This document shows positions 35,489 through 42,957 of a DNA stretch of 64,000 nucleotides, piece after piece; position 1 is the stretch's first letter; each line of letters starts with the position of its first letter. Origin of the DNA: Virgisporangium ochraceum (lineage in GTDB: Bacteria > Actinomycetota > Actinomycetes > Mycobacteriales > Micromonosporaceae); assembly GCF_016863655.1 (NCBI RefSeq), contig NZ_BOPH01000062.1:1-64000 (forward strand). The letters are read 5' to 3'. The position numbers and the translations under genes are program-made. A model generated the notes under the pieces. The model did not search any database. It was given only the letters and a program-made list of their open reading frames with translations, and was not told the DNA's origin.

Positions 35489-35956
35489 TCACTGCAGCAC
35501 CTCGGCGTGGCTGGCGCGGGCCGCCGCGACCGTGCCCAACAACGGTGCGTGATAGGAGGTGGCCGCGACGCACGCGGCCACCGCGCGCTCGGCGGCGGCC
35601 TTCTCGGCGGCGGCGAGTGCCTTGAGGCCGCTGCCCGACGCCTGGCTGCCCGACGCGGCGGGAGCGGCCGCCGGCGCGACCGACGTGTCGAGCGAGCGAC
35701 CGATGGCGGCGGCGTGCTCGCGGTGGGCATCGCGGATCGCGGTGAGGCGGGCCGACTGGTCGGGGTTCTGCGAGATCGCCGCGTCGTACCGGTTGGCCAG
35801 GTCGAGGGACTCGCCGGCGACCTGGCGCAACGCGGCGGCGGCAGCCTCGGGAACAGCCGACGGCTCCGCGCCGTTGAGATCACAGCCCGCTGCGACGACC
35901 ACCCCGGCGGAGCCGGCGGCGGCGAGAACGGTACGGCGCGTCCACCCCCACGGCAT
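35489..35956 (-). CDS. small putative lipoprotein, partner of DUF4439
   Basis: About 155 residues. A twin-Arg-like start (GWTRRTVLAAAGSAG) leads to a lipobox VVAAGC, so export and lipid attachment at that Cys are likely. The remainder is Ala-rich and helical (REHAAAIGRSLD; LKALAAAEKAAAERAVAACVAAT), resembling one half of a ferritin-like bundle. ATG at 35956 is preferred to 35974. It is divergent from rimP. Confidence 0.7.
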   Translation of the reverse strand: MPWGWTRRTVLAAAGSAGVVVAAGCDLNGAEPSAVPEAAAAALRQVAGESLDLANRYDAAISQNPDQSARLTAIRDAHREHAAAIGRSLDTSVAPAAAPAASGSQASGSGLKALAAAEKAAAERAVAACVAATSYHAPLLGTVAAARASHAEVLQ

Positions 35957-36125
35957 CGCCACAGTCAACACCATCGGCGCAACGCGCCCGCAGTCGGAGC
36001 GCCGTGCGGGCGTGCATCATTACGGCGCGTTAGGCTCTCAGGCGAGCCGCTCGCGAAACCTGCGAGCGGCGTATCGGCGTGAACAGCGCCAGCCGGATCG
36101 ACTGAGCGACAGGGAAGAGGCCGAG

Positions 36126-36812
36126 ATGGCGCAGCGGCACGGGCGCGGTGGCAGCGGCGGCGGCCGCGGCGCTGGCGGGCCGCGCTCCGGCTCCCAACGT
36201 TCAGGCCCGCAGCGGCACGCCGCCGCGCCGGCCCAGCGGGAGCACCAGGCCGGGCCGGCGCCGAACCGGGCGCGGGTCCGGGAGGTCATCGAGCCGGTCG
36301 TCACCGGGGCCGGGTACGACCTCGACGGGCTGTCGTTGTCGCGGGCCGGCCGCCGGCACCTCGTGCGGCTGACCGTCGACCGGGACGGCGGGGTGAACCT
36401 CGACGCGGTGGCCGACGTGTCGCGGCTGGTGTCGGCGGCGCTCGACGCGGCGGAGGCCGGCGGTGAGGTGCTGTTCGCGGGCGAGTACGAACTCCAGGTC
36501 AGCTCGCCCGGCGTCGACCGGCCGCTCACGCTGCCCCGGCACTGGCGGCGCAACGTCGGCCGGCTGGTGCAGGTGCGGGCCGGCGACCGGCAGCTCACCG
36601 GCCGGGTCATGAAGGCCGACGACGACGGCGTCGTGCTGTCGGTCGACGGCACCGACCACGAGCTCGCCTACGGAGACCTCGGGTCCGGGAAGATCCAGCT
36701 CGAGTTCAGCCGGGTCGAAGAGGTCTCCGACGATGACCTGGCGCCGATCGACGGCGCCGAAGACTATGACGATGTCGATTCCGACGATGACTTCGAGGAG
36801 GACGAGGAGTGA
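36126..36812 (+). CDS. rimP: ribosome maturation factor RimP
   Basis: A 228-residue factor for 30S assembly. A 55-residue Gly/Arg/Gln-rich extension (HGRGGSGGGRGAGG) precedes the core: VREVIEPVVTGAGYDLDGL, DRDGGVNLDAVADVSRLVS, and EYELQVSSPGVDRPLTLPRHWRRNVGR. A very acidic tail follows (DYDDVDSDDDFEEDEE). SD GGAAGAGG precedes the ATG. Its stop overlaps nusA as GTGA. Confidence 0.93.
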   Translation: MAQRHGRGGSGGGRGAGGPRSGSQRSGPQRHAAAPAQREHQAGPAPNRARVREVIEPVVTGAGYDLDGLSLSRAGRRHLVRLTVDRDGGVNLDAVADVSRLVSAALDAAEAGGEVLFAGEYELQVSSPGVDRPLTLPRHWRRNVGRLVQVRAGDRQLTGRVMKADDDGVVLSVDGTDHELAYGDLGSGKIQLEFSRVEEVSDDDLAPIDGAEDYDDVDSDDDFEEDEE

Positions 36813-37837
36813 ACATCGACCTCGCGGCCCTCCGGGCGCTGGAGCGCGAGCGGGAGATCCCGTTCGAGACCATCCTGTCGGCCATCGAGACCGCCCTGCT
36901 GACCGCGTACCGGCACACCGAGGGCGCCCACCCGCACGCCCGCGTGGAGATCGACCGCAAGACCGGCTTCGCCGCCGTGTTCGCCCAGGAGACGGGCGAG
37001 GACGGCCAGGTGGTCCGCGAGTTCGACGACACCCCCCACGACTTCGGGCGCATCGCCGCGATGACCGCCAAGCAGGTGATCCTGCAGCGGCTGCGCGAGG
37101 CCACCGACGAGGCGCACTTCGGCGAGTACGCCGGCCGCGACGGCGACCTGGTCACCGGCGTGGTTCAGGCGCACGAGTCGCGGGCCGAGAAGGGCATCGT
37201 CACCGTCGACCTGGGCAAGGTCGAGGCCATGCTGCCGCCGGCCGAGCAGGTGCCCGGCGAGGAGTACGTGCACGGGCACCGGCTGCGGTGCATCGTCGTG
37301 CACGTGGTGAAGGGGTTCCGCGGGCCGCAGATCACGCTGTCGCGGTCGCATCCCGGCCTGGTGAAGAAGCTGTTCGCGCTCGAGGTACCGGAGATCGCCG
37401 ACGGCACCGTGGAGATCGCGGCGATCGCCCGCGAGGCGGGGCACCGCACCAAGATCGCGGTCCGGTCGACGGCGCCGGGTGTCAACGCCAAGGGCGCCTG
37501 CATCGGCCCGATGGGTCAGCGGGTCCGCGCGGTCATGAGCGAGCTCCATGGTGAGAAGATCGACATTATCGACTGGTCTGAGGATCCCGCGGCGTTCGTC
37601 GGCAACGCTCTGTCGCCCGCGAAGGCACTGCGCGTCGACGTCGTCGACGCCACGAACCGCACCGCGCGGGTGATCGTGCCCGACTTCCAGCTTTCGTTGG
37701 CTATTGGACGCGAAGGTCAGAATGCCCGGCTTGCGGCTCGTTTGACCGGTTGGCGCATCGACATTCGTCCGGACAACGAGCCCGCGGGTGGATCTCCTGC
37801 CACACCGGGAGGCGCACGCGCGGAGAGCGCGGGGTAG
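36809..37837 (+). CDS. nusA: transcription termination/antitermination factor NusA
   Basis: A 342-residue RNA polymerase-binding factor. The N-terminal domain is followed by an S1 domain (GDLVTGVVQAHESRAEKGIVTVD) and two KH domains, with GPMGQRVRAVMSEL and IGREGQNARLAARLTGW. It lacks the acidic C-terminal repeats of Gram-negative NusA, as is normal here. The GTG start is coupled to rimP. The C-terminal 20 residues are variable. Confidence 0.95.
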   Translation: MNIDLAALRALEREREIPFETILSAIETALLTAYRHTEGAHPHARVEIDRKTGFAAVFAQETGEDGQVVREFDDTPHDFGRIAAMTAKQVILQRLREATDEAHFGEYAGRDGDLVTGVVQAHESRAEKGIVTVDLGKVEAMLPPAEQVPGEEYVHGHRLRCIVVHVVKGFRGPQITLSRSHPGLVKKLFALEVPEIADGTVEIAAIAREAGHRTKIAVRSTAPGVNAKGACIGPMGQRVRAVMSELHGEKIDIIDWSEDPAAFVGNALSPAKALRVDVVDATNRTARVIVPDFQLSLAIGREGQNARLAARLTGWRIDIRPDNEPAGGSPATPGGARAESAG

Positions 37838-37844
37838 ACTTTCC

Positions 37845-38231
37845 GTGGTACGTCGCGCACGACCGGCCGCCCCTCCGGTGCTTACGGATCAACCCGTCCG
37901 CACCTGCATCGGCTGCCGGAAGCGCGTACCGGCATCCGAGTTGTTGCGTTTCGTCGCTGTCGAATCTCAGGCGGGCACCTTCCGCCTGGTTGCCGACGCG
38001 GCACGTAAACTGCCCGGTCGCGGGGCGCATCTGCATCCCGGTCCGGGTTGTTTCGCACTAGCGCAGCGGCGGCGCGCCTTCGGGCGTTCGTTGCGCGTCA
38101 CCGGAGTCGTCGACACCGGTGAGCTGGCCGAGGCTCTTCTTTCGAGTGGGTCAGGGCTGGCACCGTCGGCGGTGGGTCAATCGGCCCACCCGCACCCGCA
38201 AGGTAGGACGACCAACATGAGCACACCGTGA
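37845..38231 (+). CDS. YlxR family (DUF448) RNA-binding protein
   Basis: About 128 residues. The core PVRTCIGCRKRVPASELLRFVA and GRGAHLHPGPGCFALAQRRRAFGRSLR match YlxR, which sits between nusA and infB in many bacteria. The CIGC motif and basic surface suggest RNA binding. The start is uncertain: GTG at 37845 fits best. A TAGACT hexamer at 37835 overlaps the nusA stop but is only 4 nt away. Confidence 0.82.
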   Translation: MVRRARPAAPPVLTDQPVRTCIGCRKRVPASELLRFVAVESQAGTFRLVADAARKLPGRGAHLHPGPGCFALAQRRRAFGRSLRVTGVVDTGELAEALLSSGSGLAPSAVGQSAHPHPQGRTTNMSTP

Positions 38232-38322
38232 AGTCCCTGAAATGACAAGGCTTCAAGTGCACGAGTGAGGTCGGCGTGGGCTCCCACCAGGAGCTGCTGC
38301 CGACCTCGAGATGAGGAGTGCA

Positions 38323-41300
38323 GTGGCAGGGAAGGCCCGCGTACACGAGCTCGCCAAGGAGCTCGGGGTCGAAAGCAAGACCGTACTGGCGAAGCTCCAG
38401 GAGCTCGGCGAGTACGTCAAATCAGCTTCCAGCACGGTAGAGGCGCCCGTGGCGCGTCGTCTGCGTGCGTCGATGCAGGCCGGATCGGCACCGTCGGTGT
38501 CCGTGACGCCCGCTCCGCCGCCCACCAGGGCGGCCCATCCCGGTCCGCCGCGAGGTGAGGGCAAGCCGGCCGCGCCGGCTCCGCCCCGTACCTCGGCGCG
38601 TCCCGGTCCGCCGCCGCCGAAGCGTCCGGCCCCGGCCGCCGGTGGCGACCGTCCGGGTGGCGACCGGCGCAGTCCCGTTCCGGGTCCGCCGCGTCCGGTC
38701 ACGCCGGCCGCGCCGGTGGTCAAGCCGGCCAGCGCCCACGACATCGAGGTGGCGGCCGCCGAGGCGCGCGCCGCTGCCCTGAAGGCCGAGCAGGAAGCGG
38801 CGATCCGTGCCGCGCAGGCTGCCCGGCAGCAGGAGACGACCCGTCGCCCGTCGGGTGGCCAGCCGGGTACCGGCGCGCCGCGTCCCGGCCCGCGTCCGGG
38901 TCCTGCCGGTGGCGCACCCGCTCCCGGCGGTGGCGCACCGCGTCCCGGTGGCGGCGCCACGCCGCGTCCGCCGGCCCGTGGCGGTAACAACCCGTTCGGC
39001 ATCAACCCGGCGGCCGGCGGTGCCCGCCCGACGCCGAACTCGATCCCGCGGCCCAACCCGGCGTCGATGCCGCCGCGGCCCAGCCCGGCCTCGATGGGCG
39101 GCCCCCGGCCCAACCCGTCGCAGATGCCGAGCCAGCGTCCGGCCCGTCCGGGCGGTGGTCCCGGTGGTGGTGGCGCCGGTCGTCCCGGTGGCGGCGGCGG
39201 TTTCCGCGGCGGTCCCGGTGGCGGCGGCGGTGCCGGTCGTCCCGGTGGCGGCGGCGGTGGCTTCCGTGGCGGTCCCGGTGGGGGCGGCGGCGGTGGCGGT
39301 GGCGGTTTCCGCGGCGGTCCCGGTGGGGGCGGCGGCGGTGGCGGTGGCTACCGTCCCGGTGGTGGCGGCGGCGCGCCCGGTGCGGGTGCTCCGGGTCGTC
39401 CCGGTGGAGGCGGCCGCGGTCGCGGTGGCGGTGCGGCGGGTGCCTTCGGGCGTCCCGGTGGCCGGCCCACCCGTGGCCGCAAGTCGAAGAAGCAGAGGCG
39501 TCAAGAGTTCGACAACCTCTCCGCGCCCACGATGGGTTCGGGTGCGCCCCGGGGCCAGGGCCAGGAGGTCCGGTTGCCGCGAGGCGCGTCGCTGAGCGAC
39601 TTCGCCGACCGCATCGGTGCCAACCCGGGCTCGCTCGTCCAGGAGATGTTCAACCTGGGCGAGATGGTCACGGCCACCCAGTCGTGCACCGACGAGACGC
39701 TGCAGCTGCTCGGTGAGCACCTCGGCTTCGACGTCAAGATCGTCAGTCCGGAGGACGAGGACCGCGAGATCCTCGCCCGCTTCGACATCGACCTCGACGC
39801 CGAGATCAACGAGGAGCGCCTGGTCAGCCGGCCGCCGGTCGTGACCGTCATGGGTCACGTCGACCACGGTAAGACCAAGCTGCTCGACGCGATCCGGTCG
39901 AGCAACGTGGTCGAGGGCGAGGCCGGCGGCATCACCCAGCACATCGGCGCGTACCAGGTGCACGTCGAGCACGAGGGTGAAGACCGCGCGATCACGTTCA
40001 TCGACACCCCGGGTCACGAGGCGTTCACCGCCATGCGTGCCCGTGGTGCCCAGGCCACCGACATCGTGGTCCTGGTGGTCGCGGCCGACGACGGCGTCAT
40101 GCCCCAGACGATCGAGGCACTGAACCACGCACAGGCGGCCGAGGTGCCGATCGTGGTCGCGGTGAACAAGATCGACAAGGAGGGCGCGAACCCCGACAAG
40201 GTGCGCCAGCAGCTCACCGAGTACGGGCTGGTCGCCGAGGAGTACGGCGGCGACACGATGTTCGTGAACATCTCGGCGAAGAGCCGGATCAACATCGAGG
40301 GTCTGCTCGAAGCCGTGATCCTCACCGCCGACGCGTCGCTCGACCTGCGGGCGCCGCTCGACGGTCCGGCACAGGGCATCGCGATCGAGGCCCACCTCGA
40401 CCGCGGCCGCGGTCCGGTGGCCACGGTGCTCGTGCAGAAGGGCACGCTCAACATCGGTGACTCGATCGTCGCCGGCCGGGCCTACGGGCGCGTCCGGGCG
40501 ATGCTCGACGACAACATGCGGCCGATGGAGACGGCGGTTCCGTCGCAGCCGGTGCTGGTGCTCGGCCTCACGGCCGTCCCCGGCGCGGGCGACACGTTCC
40601 TCGCCGCCGACGACGACCGCACCGCCCGCCAGATCGCCGAGCAGCGGCAGGCCCGCCGTCGCGCGGCCGAGATGGCGATGAGCGGCCGCCGTCGTTCGCT
40701 GGAAGATCTGTTCAGCGAGCTCAAGGAAGGCGAGAAGACCAGCCTCAACCTCATCCTCAAGGGCGACGGTTCGGGTTCGGTCGAGGCCCTGGAGGACGCG
40801 CTCGTCAAGCTCGAGGTGTCCGACGAGGTCACGCTGCGGATCATCCACCGCGGCGTCGGCTCCGTCACCCAGGACGACGTCAACCTGGCCAGCGCGTCCG
40901 ACGCGATCATCATCGGGTTCAACGTGCGGGCGGAAGGCCGCACGAAGGACCTCGCCCAGCGCGAAGGCGTGGAGATCCGGTACTACACGGTCATCTACCA
41001 GGCCATCGAGGAGATCGAGTCGGCCCTCAAGGGCATGCTCAAGCCCGAGTTCGAAGAGGTCGAGCTGGGCAGTGCCGAGGTGCGCGAGGTGTTCCGTTCG
41101 TCGCGGTTCGGCAGCATCGCCGGTTGTATGGTGCGCAGCGGCCTCATCCGCCGCAACGGCAAGGCGCGTCTCATCCGCGACGGCGTCGTGGTCGCCGACA
41201 ACCTCACGGTCGTGGGGCTGCGGCGGTTCACGGAGGACGCCACCGAGGTCCGCGAGGGCTTCGAGTGCGGTATCAACCTGGGTAACTACAACGACATCCA

Positions 41301-41352
41301 GGTCGGCGACGTGATCGACACGTTCGAGATGCGCGAGAAGCCGCGCGCGTAG
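38323..41352 (+). CDS. infB: translation initiation factor IF-2
   Basis: A 1009-residue GTPase that places initiator tRNA on the 30S subunit. The N-terminus has the IF2N fold (KARVHELAKELGVESKTVLAKLQELGEYV). A Pro/Ala-rich region and a glycine block (about residues 276-372, GGGGG and RGGPGGG units) precede the G domain. Motifs: GHVDHGKT (511-518), DTPGHEAFT and NKID. A C-terminal IF2 domain follows. GTG at 38323 is chosen for the GAGGAG site 7 nt upstream; ATG at 38311 is an alternative. Confidence 0.96.
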   Translation: MAGKARVHELAKELGVESKTVLAKLQELGEYVKSASSTVEAPVARRLRASMQAGSAPSVSVTPAPPPTRAAHPGPPRGEGKPAAPAPPRTSARPGPPPPKRPAPAAGGDRPGGDRRSPVPGPPRPVTPAAPVVKPASAHDIEVAAAEARAAALKAEQEAAIRAAQAARQQETTRRPSGGQPGTGAPRPGPRPGPAGGAPAPGGGAPRPGGGATPRPPARGGNNPFGINPAAGGARPTPNSIPRPNPASMPPRPSPASMGGPRPNPSQMPSQRPARPGGGPGGGGAGRPGGGGGFRGGPGGGGGAGRPGGGGGGFRGGPGGGGGGGGGGFRGGPGGGGGGGGGYRPGGGGGAPGAGAPGRPGGGGRGRGGGAAGAFGRPGGRPTRGRKSKKQRRQEFDNLSAPTMGSGAPRGQGQEVRLPRGASLSDFADRIGANPGSLVQEMFNLGEMVTATQSCTDETLQLLGEHLGFDVKIVSPEDEDREILARFDIDLDAEINEERLVSRPPVVTVMGHVDHGKTKLLDAIRSSNVVEGEAGGITQHIGAYQVHVEHEGEDRAITFIDTPGHEAFTAMRARGAQATDIVVLVVAADDGVMPQTIEALNHAQAAEVPIVVAVNKIDKEGANPDKVRQQLTEYGLVAEEYGGDTMFVNISAKSRINIEGLLEAVILTADASLDLRAPLDGPAQGIAIEAHLDRGRGPVATVLVQKGTLNIGDSIVAGRAYGRVRAMLDDNMRPMETAVPSQPVLVLGLTAVPGAGDTFLAADDDRTARQIAEQRQARRRAAEMAMSGRRRSLEDLFSELKEGEKTSLNLILKGDGSGSVEALEDALVKLEVSDEVTLRIIHRGVGSVTQDDVNLASASDAIIIGFNVRAEGRTKDLAQREGVEIRYYTVIYQAIEEIESALKGMLKPEFEEVELGSAEVREVFRSSRFGSIAGCMVRSGLIRRNGKARLIRDGVVVADNLTVVGLRRFTEDATEVREGFECGINLGNYNDIQVGDVIDTFEMREKPRA

Positions 41353-41374
41353 TAATTGGATCGATGTGGCAAGG

Positions 41375-41474
41375 CCCGGCCGGTACGTTCGGCCGGGAGA
41401 CCGGGAGGCCTCTGTCCGCGGAAAGCGCGGACCGGGGCCTCCCGGCATGTTGACTCCGGGGGCCGGGCCCCCGG
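41375..41474. terminator. three consecutive hairpins after infB
   Basis: Hairpin 1: CCCGGCCG with CGGCCGGG (41375-41397). Hairpin 2: nested, CCGGGAGGCC with GGCCTCCCGG (41401-41445) enclosing GTCCGCG with CGCGGAC. Hairpin 3: CCGGGGGC-CGG-GCCCCCGG (41456-41474). No T tracts. The third ends 10 nt before the DUF503 ribosome site, so it could also affect that gene's translation. Confidence 0.55.
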
Positions 41475-41483
41475 ACACCCCAC

Positions 41484-41499
41484 GAGGTGATGACCCCTG
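41484..41499 (+). promoter_or_regulatory. strong ribosome binding site that sets a CTG start
   Basis: GAGGTGA at 41484-41490 pairs fully with the 16S anti-SD and lies 6 nt before CTG at 41497. The nearby ATG at 41490 is in another frame. Confidence 0.7.
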
Positions 41500-41790
41500 T
41501 TCACAGGTACTGCCGAGTTCGACCTGCTGCTCCCGGGTGACAGCCGGTCGTTGAAGGACAAGCGCGGCTACGTCCGGCCGATCATCGCCGCGCTGCGGAA
41601 GTTCGACGTGTCCGTCGCCGAGGTCGACTCGCTCGACCTGCACGCCCGGGCCGGCATCGGGGTCGCTGTGGTCGCGGCGGAGTCGGCGCACGTGCGTGAC
41701 GTGTTGGACCGGTGTGAGCGGCTGGTCGCCGCGCGACCCGAGGTGGAACTGCTGTCCGTGCGGCGCCGCCTGCACGGTGACGACGAGTAG
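41497..41790 (+). CDS. DUF503 (YlxP family) protein, CTG start
   Basis: 97 residues if started at CTG: (M)FTGTAEFDLLLPGDSRSLKDKR. The length and N-terminus then match the YlxP family of Bacillus (MIIGFAE then SLKEKR). A stop lies two codons upstream of the CTG, so no ATG or GTG is available. The next in-frame start, TTG at 41545, would delete the first beta strand. It lies between infB and rbfA as in other bacteria; biochemical role unknown, probably ribosome-linked. Confidence 0.82.
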   Translation: MFTGTAEFDLLLPGDSRSLKDKRGYVRPIIAALRKFDVSVAEVDSLDLHARAGIGVAVVAAESAHVRDVLDRCERLVAARPEVELLSVRRRLHGDDE

Positions 41791-41882
41791 ATCTGAGTAC
41801 GCTCGGAGGGGTACGGATGTCGTCGCGCGGGCCCTCGTGAAGAAGTCACTGTGGGATCGCGGTTGATCAGGAGGTGAGGGAG

Positions 41883-42344
41883 ATGTCTGACCCGGCCCGG
41901 GTTCGTCGCCACGCCGAGCGGGTGCGCGAACTGGTTGCTTCGGTCGTGCGTACCCAGATCAAGGATCCCCGCCTCGGAATGCTCACGATCACCGATGCCA
42001 GGATCACTGCCGACCTGCGGGAAGCCACCGTCTTCTACACCGTTCTGGGCGACGCCGCGGCGCAGGCCGGCACCGCCGCCGCGCTGGAGAGCGCGAAGGG
42101 GCTGCTGCGCAGCACGGTGGGCAAGGCGCTGGGGCTGCGGCACTCGCCGTCGCTGGCGTTCGTGCACGACGACGTGCAGGACCACGTCAAGGAGATCGAC
42201 GAGCTGCTCGCGGCCGCCCGTACCGCCGACGCCGAGGTGCAGCGCCTCGCCGCCGGCAAGCAGTACGCGGGTGGGGCGAACCCGTACAAGACCGAGGAAG
42301 AGGCGTCCGAGGACGATGAGGTCTCGGTGAGCCGCGAAAGCTGA
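41883..42344 (+). CDS. rbfA: ribosome-binding factor A
   Basis: A 153-residue 30S maturation factor with a KH-like fold. RVRRHAERVRELVASVVRTQIKDPRLG, ITDARITADLREATVFYTVLG and GKALGLRHSPSLAFVHDD are the family blocks. An acidic Glu/Ser tail follows. SD GGAGGTGA lies 5 nt before ATG at 41883; an upstream GTG would overlap the SD. A strong terminator follows at 42372. Confidence 0.95.
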   Translation: MSDPARVRRHAERVRELVASVVRTQIKDPRLGMLTITDARITADLREATVFYTVLGDAAAQAGTAAALESAKGLLRSTVGKALGLRHSPSLAFVHDDVQDHVKEIDELLAAARTADAEVQRLAAGKQYAGGANPYKTEEEASEDDEVSVSRES

Positions 42345-42371
42345 GAACCGCGCGCGTAGCGCGGGATCGAG

Positions 42372-42397
42372 GGGGCGTCGGGTTTCCGACGCCCCTT
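42372..42397 (+). terminator. rbfA terminator
   Basis: Stem GGGGCGTCGG with CCGACGCCCC (perfect 10 bp), loop GTTT, then TT. 28 nt after the rbfA stop. Confidence 0.72.
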
Positions 42398-42437
42398 CGG
42401 CGTCTCACTTCACGGGAACAGCGCGCACATGCTGGAA

Positions 42438-42453
42438 CTAAACGATAGTTTAG
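42438..42453. promoter_or_regulatory. palindrome CTAAAC-GATA-GTTTAG
   Basis: A perfect 6-bp inverted repeat in an AT-rich patch, 5 nt before an ATG at 42459 that opens only a 16-codon frame (MRIVVLVLRSRDG...). It looks like a TetR- or MarR-type operator, possibly left behind by a lost gene. Confidence 0.5.
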
Positions 42454-42723
42454 ATCCCATGCGCATCGTCGTACTTGTCCTTCGCAGCCGCGACGGGATC
42501 TGCCCTTAAAGCAGCCAGCTCCCCGCCGCGGAGACGAACTGCTGGCCGCGAAGGGGAGAACGACAGATGCGTCACAAGCCGCTATCCGGTCTCCATGGCT
42601 GGCCCACCAGGCCGGCCCGCTCCCGCCGTGTGTGCACCGGCGATCCCGGTCACCGCGCACCGTTCAGCGGCCGTTCGACGGCCGCCTAAAGGTTCAACCG
42701 GAGACGTCCGAGGAGACTTCGCC

Positions 42724-42819
42724 ATGGCTGAGAAGCCCAAGCCGCAGCCCAAGCCCGAGCCCACCGACCGCGAGAGCGCCCGGGCCGCGCTGCAGGCATC
42801 GATGGACCGCCGTTACTAG
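42724..42819 (+). CDS. possible 31-residue small protein
   Basis: Starts MAEKPKPQPKPEPTDRESA, with a Lys-Pro-rich first half and an Ala/Arg C-terminus. AGGAGA lies 9 nt before the ATG. No family recognised. It sits in the gap where nrnA is expected. It could also be a chance frame; the same frame is open upstream without coding signs. Confidence 0.4.
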   Translation: MAEKPKPQPKPEPTDRESARAALQASMDRRY

Positions 42820-42909
42820 ACAGCTTTCTGCCCTGTGGACGCCCGCCGGCAGGTGGGCGTCCACAGGTGTGTTCGGAGTGCCCCTGTTACCCCTGGGCCG
42901 GCGCTGTAA

Positions 42910-42940
42910 GTGCTGTAAGGGTTGTTACGCCTTACGGCAC
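42910..42940. promoter_or_regulatory. inverted repeat upstream of the MATE gene
   Basis: GTGCTGTAAG (42910-42919) pairs with CTTACGGCAC (42931-42940) with one mismatch. CTGTAAG also occurs at 42904-42910. It ends 17 nt before the MATE ATG and may be an operator. Confidence 0.4.
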
Positions 42941-42957
42941 GGGTGCAGGATCTACGT

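Larger units (their letters stand above)
42345..42957. other. 613-nt region with no large gene; missing nrnA by synteny
   Basis: No conserved large gene can be read on either strand. It holds a terminator (42372-42397), a palindrome (42438-42453), a possible 31-codon gene (42724-42819) and a repeat before the MATE gene. In Mycobacterium tuberculosis the DHH phosphoesterase gene (Rv2837c, NrnA type) lies between rbfA and the MATE gene. It is absent here. Confidence 0.6.

Noticed and set aside
39146..39440. CRISPR-like direct repeats
   Set aside because: They are in-frame Gly codons of IF2. The GGTGACCGC repeats in pnp near 49040-49145 are likewise coding for GDRGG.
38422..41775. A long open frame on the minus strand opposite infB (and similar antisense frames opposite pnp, rnj and pruA)
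   Set aside because: The plus-strand genes are clearly coding. High GC at third positions makes long antisense frames common, and their translations are repetitive Arg/Gly/Val with no family motif.
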